Source: Geodermatophilaceae bacterium (GTDB taxonomy: Bacteria; Actinomycetota; Actinomycetes; Mycobacteriales; Geodermatophilaceae). From it: a stretch of 10,558 bases of DNA. This document shows, piece by piece, positions 5,951 through 10,558 of this stretch. Position 1 is the first letter of the stretch, and each line of letters begins with the position of its first letter. The DNA lies in contig JACCUM010000085.1 in NCBI GenBank assembly GCA_013811805.1, positions 1 to 10,558 of the forward strand. The letters run 5' to 3'. Position numbers and translations under genes: made by a program. Under the pieces are notes generated by a model. That model made no database searches. It was not told the origin of the DNA and saw nothing but the letters and a program-made list of their open reading frames with translations.

Positions 5951-7081
5951 GTGACCGACATCCTGACCCGCCCGACTCAGCTCTGTGCCGATCTGCCGCT
6001 GCAGGTCGTGCCGTCGGCCAGTCCGGTCGATGCGGTACGGCGGTCCGAGATCCTGGCCGAGCCCGGGTTCGGGCAGCACTTCACCGATCACATGCTGTCG
6101 ATCACCTGGACCCGTGGCGTGGGTTGGCACGACGCGCTGCTCGGCCCCTTCGCGCCGCTGCAGCTGCATCCGAGCACGGCCGTGCTGCACTACTCGCAGA
6201 CCATCTTCGAAGGACTCAAGGCATTCAATCTCGATGACGGCGGCCTGGCGGTGTTCCGGCCCGACGCCAATGCGGCACGTTTCCAGCGCTCCGCGGCCCG
6301 GCTGGCGATGCCTGGATTGCCGGAGGACGCTTTCGTCGCCGCGGTCGAAGCGCTCGTCAGCATCGACCGGGCCTGGGTCCCCTCGGGCGGCGACCGGAGC
6401 CTGTACCTGCGCCCGTTCATGTTCGCCACCGAGGCCTATCTGGGGGTCCGACCGGCGCACGAGTACCTGTGCCTGTTCATCGCCTCGCCGTCGGGCGCCT
6501 ATTTCCCGCAGGGTGTCAAGCCGGTGACCGTGTGGCTGTCCGAGGACTTCGTCCGCGCGGCACCAGGCGGTACCGGCGCGGCGAAGACCGGCGGCAACTA
6601 CGCCGCCAGCCTGCTCGCCCAGGAACAAGCCGCTGCGCAAGGCTGCGATCAGGTCGTGTGGCTGGACGCGGTCGAGCGCAGCGCGGTCGAAGAGATGGGC
6701 GGAATGAATCTCTTCTTCGTCTTCAAGGACGGGGACAAGGTCGAATTCGCCACGCCCGAACTCACCGGGACGCTGCTGGCCGGCATCACCCGGGAATCGG
6801 TGATCACGCTGGCCGGTGAACACGGGTACGGCGTCTCCGAACGCCGGATCACCGTCGCGGAATGGCGCGAGCGGGCCGCCGACGGTTCGCTGACCGAAGT
6901 GTTCGCCTGCGGGACCGCTGCGGTCATCACCCCGATCGGAAGGGCCCGTAGCAACGGTGGGGAGTTCACGATGGCAGACGGCGAGCCCGGTCCGATCACG
7001 ACGGCGCTGCGCGAGGAACTGCTCGACATCCAGCACGGCACTGTCGACGACCGGCACGGCTGGATCCACCGGATCGGCTAG
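5951..7081 (+). CDS. ilvE: Branched-chain amino acid aminotransferase IlvE
   Basis: 376 residues, fold-type IV PLP aminotransferase catalysing the last step of Val, Leu and Ile synthesis (and the first of their breakdown) with glutamate/2-oxoglutarate. Visible blocks are HYSQTIFEGLKAF (80-92), RPDANAARFQRSAARLAMP (103-121), YLRPFMFATEAYLGVRP (152-168), and GGTGAAKTGGNYAASL (206-221) with the PLP Schiff-base lysine Lys212. Further on are EEMGGMNLFFV (247-257), LLAGITRESVI and EVFACGTAAVITPIG, whose Gly-Thr-Ala binds the cofactor phosphate. Length is normal for the long (about 360-380 residue) BCAT subgroup of actinobacteria. The GTG start has GAGAAGG (5938-5944) 6 nt upstream. This metabolic gene sits between truB and ribF, which are usually neighbours, so it is a local insertion. 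The TAG at 7079-7081 is followed by a 66-nt gap. Confidence 0.96.
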   Translation: MTDILTRPTQLCADLPLQVVPSASPVDAVRRSEILAEPGFGQHFTDHMLSITWTRGVGWHDALLGPFAPLQLHPSTAVLHYSQTIFEGLKAFNLDDGGLAVFRPDANAARFQRSAARLAMPGLPEDAFVAAVEALVSIDRAWVPSGGDRSLYLRPFMFATEAYLGVRPAHEYLCLFIASPSGAYFPQGVKPVTVWLSEDFVRAAPGGTGAAKTGGNYAASLLAQEQAAAQGCDQVVWLDAVERSAVEEMGGMNLFFVFKDGDKVEFATPELTGTLLAGITRESVITLAGEHGYGVSERRITVAEWRERAADGSLTEVFACGTAAVITPIGRARSNGGEFTMADGEPGPITTALREELLDIQHGTVDDRHGWIHRIG

Positions 7082-7147
7082 GTGGGGTGACATGCACCAG
7101 AAACCCGGTACGGCTGAGCCTGCTCGCCCGCTGAGGACGCACTCCTG

Positions 7148-8083
7148 ATGAGGAGCTGGCGCGGTGCCGAGCGAACCCCGAGCGGGTGGGGGCGCTCGGT
7201 GGTCACCATCGGCATGTACGACGGTGTGCACCGCGGCCACCAGTACCTCCTCGAGGCCACCGTTGCCCGGGCGCACGCCGCCGGCCTGTCCTCGGTGGCA
7301 GTCACCTTCGACCCGCATCCCAGCGAGGTCGTCCGGCCTGGTTCGCATCCACCGATCCTCACCTCGGTCAACCGCAAGGCGGAGCTGCTCACTGGGCTCG
7401 GCCTTGACGCGCTCTGCGTGATCCCGTTCACGGCGGAGTTCAGCAGGCTCCAACCCGACGAGTTCGTGCATTCGGCACTCGTGGCGCATCTGCACGCCGC
7501 TGCGGTGGTCGTCGGAGAGAACTTTCGGTTCGGCCACCGGGCCCAGGGTTCGGTCGAGACTCTCCGGGAACTGGGCGAGCGCTTCGGCTTCCAGGTTGAC
7601 AGCGTCGGCATCCAGCGAGCCGGCGACGTGCCGCTGTCCTCGACCTACATCCGCGCCTGCGTCGCGGCCGGCGACATGGCCACGGCCGCAGCGGCGCTGG
7701 GTCGCCCGCATCGCGTCGAGGGAATCGTCGTTCGTGGCGACCGGCGGGGACGGGCACTGGGCTATCCGACCGCCAATGTCGAGGCCGCACTGCACACGGC
7801 CGTTCCGACCGACGGCGTCTATGCCGGCCGGCTCATCCGCGACGGCAAGCCGCTGCCGGCAGCAATCTCGGTGGGCACCAATCCGACCTTTTCCGGGGAG
7901 CAGCGCCGAGTGGAAGCGTTCGTGCTGGACTTCTCCGACGACCTCTACGGCGAGCATGTGGGCGTGGAGTTCCTCACCCGGCTGCGCGGAATGGAGCGCT
8001 TCAACAAGGTGGAGGATTTGACCGCCGCGATGGCTGGTGACGTGACCCGCACCCGAGAGATCTTGGCTCGGGCCGACAACTGA
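7148..8083 (+). CDS. ribF: Bifunctional riboflavin kinase / FAD synthetase
   Basis: 311 residues, two domains. The N-terminal FMN adenylyltransferase is a nucleotidyltransferase fold with [18 protein letters not shown] (18-35), TFDPHP (53-58), [10 protein letters not shown] (125-134) and STYIR (165-169). The C-terminal riboflavin kinase has [11 protein letters not shown] (201-211), DGVYAG (222-227), SVGTNPTF (241-248) and the catalytic Glu256 in [14 protein letters not shown]. It converts riboflavin to FMN and then FAD in the cytoplasm. The HxGH motif is intact; the common FDG of the first motif is YDG here, a conservative change. The ATG at 7148 fits the actinobacterial start pattern (RSWRG…WGRSVVTIG) and has GAGG (7133-7136) upstream. 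The 3' end carries the putative rpsO promoter. It is usually adjacent to truB, but ilvE intervenes here. Confidence 0.96.
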   Translation: MRSWRGAERTPSGWGRSVVTIGMYDGVHRGHQYLLEATVARAHAAGLSSVAVTFDPHPSEVVRPGSHPPILTSVNRKAELLTGLGLDALCVIPFTAEFSRLQPDEFVHSALVAHLHAAAVVVGENFRFGHRAQGSVETLRELGERFGFQVDSVGIQRAGDVPLSSTYIRACVAAGDMATAAAALGRPHRVEGIVVRGDRRGRALGYPTANVEAALHTAVPTDGVYAGRLIRDGKPLPAAISVGTNPTFSGEQRRVEAFVLDFSDDLYGEHVGVEFLTRLRGMERFNKVEDLTAAMAGDVTRTREILARADN

Positions 8084-8089
8084 TACCCT
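8063..8089 (+). promoter_or_regulatory. rpsO: Putative rpsO promoter (extended -10)
   Basis: TTGGCT (8063-8068), a 15-nt spacer, and TGATACCCT (8081-8089), i.e. an extended -10 TGN plus TACCCT, lie over the ribF stop codon. The -10 is a good match to actinobacterial sigma-70 promoters; the spacer is slightly short. The predicted start near 8096 leaves a leader of about 94 nt before rpsO. Confidence 0.5.
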
Positions 8090-8097
8090 GGGTTGGT

Positions 8098-8116
8098 CAC
8101 GCCGATCTTCGGCGTG
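8098..8116 (+). promoter_or_regulatory. 5' hairpin of the rpsO leader
   Basis: CACGCCGA (8098-8105) and TCGGCGTG (8109-8116) form a perfect 8-bp stem with a 3-nt loop at the very start of the predicted rpsO transcript. Downstream, TTCAC (8127-8131) can pair with GTGAA at 8143-8147 or at 8173-8177; the latter abuts the ribosome-binding site AAGGAG (8176-8181). Ribosomal protein S15 is known to repress its own mRNA through leader structures in several phyla, so an autoregulatory leader is plausible. It could instead terminate transcription from ribF, although no T-tract follows. Confidence 0.45.
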
Positions 8117-8189
8117 CGTAAGCGTGTTCACTTCAGCCTCTCGTGAATCAGACCGAGGGCGACGCGCGACCTGTGAAGGAGAACAAGAG

Positions 8190-8459
8190 ATGGGTCTGTC
8201 CACAACAGTAAAGAAAGACATCAGCACCGAGTACGGGACCGTGCAGAACGACACCGGCTCACCAGAAGTGCAGGTCGCGATGCTCACCCAGCGCATCCGG
8301 GACCTGACCGAACACCTCAAGTTCCACAAGCACGATCACCACAGCCGCCGCGGCCTGCTCCTGCTCGTCGGGCGCCGCCGCCGGCTGCTCAACTACCTGG
8401 CGAAGATCGACATCGACCGTTATCGGTCGCTCATCGAGCGTCTCGGCCTTCGCCGCTAG
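8190..8459 (+). CDS. rpsO: 30S ribosomal protein S15
   Basis: 89 residues, exactly the usual S15 length. S15 binds the central domain of 16S rRNA (helices 20-22) early in 30S assembly and contributes to an intersubunit bridge. Conserved segments are [23 protein letters not shown] (about 21-43), the rRNA-contacting [25 protein letters not shown] (about 46-70), and [12 protein letters not shown] at the end. An upstream in-frame GTG at 8124 would add 22 unrelated residues. The ATG at 8190 is preferred because AAGGAG (8176-8181) lies 8 nt before it and [11 protein letters not shown] is the family start. It precedes pnp, the classic rpsO-pnp pair. A 9-bp hairpin begins 8 nt after the stop. Confidence 0.98.
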   Translation: MGLSTTVKKDISTEYGTVQNDTGSPEVQVAMLTQRIRDLTEHLKFHKHDHHSRRGLLLLVGRRRRLLNYLAKIDIDRYRSLIERLGLRR

Positions 8460-8467
8460 CACCACCC

Positions 8468-8489
8468 CCGTACGGCATCCGCCGTACGG
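8468..8489 (+). terminator. Strong hairpin after rpsO (terminator-like or processing site)
   Basis: CCGTACGGC (8468-8476), loop ATCC and GCCGTACGG (8481-8489) make a perfect 9-bp stem right after rpsO. It is followed by TCTTCC rather than a T-run. Actinobacterial terminators often lack the T-tract, so partial termination before pnp fits. A nuclease-processing stem separating rpsO and pnp messages, as in E. coli, is the main alternative. Confidence 0.55.
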
Positions 8490-8664
8490 TCTTCCATGCC
8501 GGGAACGGCGTGGCGGACGAGGGGACCGGATCGGACCGGTCCTCGGTAGTGGCGCCCGGGAGAGTGAATCTCCTCCCCCGAGCGCTTCGATCGAAGACCG
8601 GATCGCGAACCAGTGTCCTGATCTCGTTCCTGCGCCACCTCGGTGTGACGTACGAGAGGACCAC
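8490..8664 (+). promoter_or_regulatory. Structured 5' region upstream of pnp
   Basis: This is the rest of the 205-nt spacer. It contains GGACCGG (8523-8529) pairing with CCGGTCC (8536-8542), GGAGA (8559-8563) pairing with TCTCC (8569-8573) around a GTGAA loop, and a perfect 12-nt palindrome CTTCGATCGAAG (8585-8596). There is also a 10-nt direct repeat GACCGGATCG (8524-8533 and 8596-8605). No convincing promoter or coding frame was seen. GAGAGGA (8654-8660) is the pnp ribosome-binding site. PNPase is known to autoregulate through leader stems in E. coli; a similar role here is inference. Confidence 0.4.
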
Positions 8665-10558
8665 ATGTCCGCACTTTCGCAAGATTCGCCCGACAAGGGC
8701 GTGCACACCGCCACCGCAACGATCGACAACGGGCGCTTCGGCACTCGTGAGGTCGGTTTCGAGACCGGCCGGCTGGCCCGTCAGGCTGCCGGCTCGGCCG
8801 TGGCCACCATCGGCGACACCCTGCTCCTGTCGGCCACCACAGCCAGCAAATCACCCAAGGAGCACCTCGACTTCTTCCCGCTCACCGTCGACGTAGAGGA
8901 GCGGATGTATGCCGCGGGCCGCATCCCCGGTTCCTTCTTCCGCCGTGAGGGCCGCCCCAGCGAGGACGCGATCCTCACCTGCCGGCTGATCGACCGCCCG
9001 CTGCGTCCGACCTTCGCCAAGGGCCTTCGCAACGAGGTCCAGGTCGTCATCACCGTGATGTCGCTGGACCCCGACCACCTCTACGACGTCCTGGCCATCA
9101 ACGCTGCCTCGATGTCCACCCAGCTGTCCGGCCTGCCCTTCTCCGGTCCGGTCGGGGCCACCCGGGTGGCGCTCATCGAGGGGCATTGGGTCGCCTTCCC
9201 GACGCACACCGAGTTGGAGACCGCGGTCTTCGACATGGTCGTCGCCGGTCGGGTACGCGAGGACGGTGACGTGGCGATCATGATGGTCGAGGCCGAAGCC
9301 ACCACCAGGACGATCGAACTCGTCGCCGGTGGAGCCACCGCGCCGACCGAGGATGTCGTGTCGGCCGGCCTCGAGGCCGCCAAGCCGTTCATCAAGTCAC
9401 TGTGCGAGGCCCAGTCAGCGCTGGCCGCGAAGGCCGCGAAGCCGACCGTCGACTTCCCCCGCTTCCTGGACTACACCGACGACGTCTATGCCGCTGTCGA
9501 GTCCCATGCCGGACAGGCCCTGACAGCCGCCCAGAGCATGGCCGCCAAGGGCGACCGCGAAGCCGAGGGCGACCGGATCAAGGACGAGACCAAGGCCGCG
9601 CTCGGCGATCAGTTCGAGGGACGGGAGAAGGAGATCTCGGCCGCAGTCCGGGCCTACACCAAGAAGGTGGTCCGCCAGCGGATCCTGCGCGACAAGATCC
9701 GGATCGACGGCCGCGGGCTGTCCGACATCCGGCCACTGAGCGCCGAGGTCGAGGTCATTCCGAGGGTGCACGGCTCGGCGCTGTTCGAGCGCGGCGAGAC
9801 CCAGATCCTGGGTGTCACCACGCTGAACATGCTCCGCATGGAGCAGATGGTCGACACGTTGAACCCGGAGAACCGCAAGCGCTACATGCACAACTACAAC
9901 TTCCCGCCGTACTCCACCGGCGAGACCGGCCGTGTGGGCTCGCCCAAGCGCCGCGAAATCGGCCACGGCGCGTTGGCCGAACGGGCACTGTTGCCGGTCT
10001 TGCCGACGCGTGAGGAGTTCCCGTACGCCATCCGTCAGGTCTCCGAGGCGTTGGGCTCCAACGGCACCACCTCGATGGGCTCGGTCTGTGCCTCGACTAT
10101 GGCGCTGCTCAACGCCGGCGTGCCACTGCGCGCACCGGTGGCTGGTATCGCGATGGGCCTGGTCTCAGATGAGGTCGACGGGAAGACCGAGTACGTCGCG
10201 TTGACCGACATCCTCGGCGCCGAGGACGCCTTCGGCGACATGGACTTCAAGGTCGCCGGCACCAAGGACTTCGTGACCGCGCTCCAGCTGGACACCAAGC
10301 TCGACGGAATCCCTTCGGACGTGCTGGCCGCAGCACTCACCCAGGCTAAGGCGGCCCGGCTGCACATCCTCGACGTCATGAACGAGGCGATCGACGGTCC
10401 GGACGAGATGAGCCCGTACGCCCCGCGCGTCACGAGCGTCAAGATCCCGGTCGACAAGATCGGCGCGGTGATCGGGCCCAAGGGTCAGATGATCAACGCG
10501 ATCCAGGACGAGACCGGCGCGGACATCACCATCGAGGACGACGGCACGATCTACGTCG
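8665..10558 (+). CDS. pnp: Polynucleotide phosphorylase (3' truncated by window)
   Basis: The frame is open from ATG 8665 to the right edge (631 codons seen; actinobacterial PNPases are near 740). PNPase degrades RNA 3' to 5' using phosphate, yielding NDPs, and can run in reverse; in actinobacteria it also influences (p)ppGpp-linked RNA metabolism. Domains in order: first RNase PH core (about 20-160, with [23 protein letters not shown] and DRPLRPTF); alpha-helical linker (about 250-330); second, catalytic RNase PH core with [34 protein letters not shown], and [20 protein letters not shown], where Asp521, Asp527 and Lys529 match the E. coli catalytic residues D486, D492 and K494; then the KH domain with IGPKG (603-607). 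The rest of KH and the S1 domain lie outside. GAGAGGA (8654-8660) precedes the ATG. Confidence 0.98.
   Translation, partial: MSALSQDSPDKGVHTATATIDNGRFGTREVGFETGRLARQAAGSAVATIGDTLLLSATTASKSPKEHLDFFPLTVDVEERMYAAGRIPGSFFRREGRPSEDAILTCRLIDRPLRPTFAKGLRNEVQVVITVMSLDPDHLYDVLAINAASMSTQLSGLPFSGPVGATRVALIEGHWVAFPTHTELETAVFDMVVAGRVREDGDVAIMMVEAEATTRTIELVAGGATAPTEDVVSAGLEAAKPFIKSLCEAQSALAAKAAKPTVDFPRFLDYTDDVYAAVESHAGQALTAAQSMAAKGDREAEGDRIKDETKAALGDQFEGREKEISAAVRAYTKKVVRQRILRDKIRIDGRGLSDIRPLSAEVEVIPRVHGSALFERGETQILGVTTLNMLRMEQMVDTLNPENRKRYMHNYNFPPYSTGETGRVGSPKRREIGHGALAERALLPVLPTREEFPYAIRQVSEALGSNGTTSMGSVCASTMALLNAGVPLRAPVAGIAMGLVSDEVDGKTEYVALTDILGAEDAFGDMDFKVAGTKDFVTALQLDTKLDGIPSDVLAAALTQAKAARLHILDVMNEAIDGPDEMSPYAPRVTSVKIPVDKIGAVIGPKGQMINAIQDETGADITIEDDGTIYV

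Noticed and set aside
5882..8329. An 815-codon open frame on the minus strand opposite ilvE, ribF and rpsO
   Set aside because: It lies wholly antisense to three unmistakable genes, and its translation is low-complexity, His/Arg/Gly/Asp-rich and matches no family I know. Long antisense frames are an expected by-product of GC-rich codon bias.

Overview
The window is GC-rich, densely coding DNA of an actinobacterium (phylum Actinomycetota). Evidence is the G/C-biased third codon positions, GTG starts, very short gene spacings, and an order (infB, a DUF503/ylxP gene, rbfA, a DinF-type MATE gene, then truB, ribF, rpsO, pnp) typical of the actinobacterial nusA-infB-pnp translation and RNA-metabolism cluster. 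The genus cannot be settled by reading alone. Twelve protein genes are supported: two are cut by the window edges (infB at the left, pnp at the right) and ten are complete. I found no tRNA, rRNA, CRISPR array, insertion sequence or phage gene. No gene-free stretch exceeds about 205 bases.

Left part (1-1357): the C-terminus of translation factor IF2, a 60-nt hairpin, then ylxP and rbfA overlapping by 8 nt. Middle part (1430-4918): a DinF-type MATE exporter overlaps larE by 4 nt; larE converges on a small VOC-fold gene, and larB lies behind that on the same minus strand. larE and larB encode two of the three enzymes that make the nickel-pincer nucleotide (NPN) cofactor of lactate racemase-type enzymes. 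LarC, which inserts nickel, and the LarA apoenzyme are not in the window. This lar island is the accessory part of the region. LarE carries a CxxC plus a third Cys, the arrangement expected of [4Fe-4S]-dependent, catalytic LarE rather than the self-sacrificing single-Cys type.

Right part (4934-10558): truB starts 15 nt from the divergent larB start. It is followed by ilvE (branched-chain aminotransferase), ribF (FMN/FAD synthesis), rpsO (ribosomal protein S15) and pnp (polynucleotide phosphorylase). ilvE is a metabolic gene placed inside a translation/RNA series and may have its own promoter and an inverted-repeat operator. rpsO has a good extended -10 promoter inside the end of ribF and a structured leader. 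The 205-nt rpsO-pnp spacer holds a strong 9-bp hairpin and several other palindromes, fitting termination or RNA processing and possible autoregulation of pnp.

Functionally, IF2, YlxP, RbfA, TruB and S15 serve initiation, 30S maturation and tRNA modification; PNPase degrades RNA; RibF supplies flavin cofactors; IlvE finishes Val/Leu/Ile synthesis. Nothing here is convincingly an entirely new system. The most worthwhile leads are the lar island with its three-Cys LarE and interposed VOC gene, and the RNA structures around infB-ylxP, rpsO and pnp.
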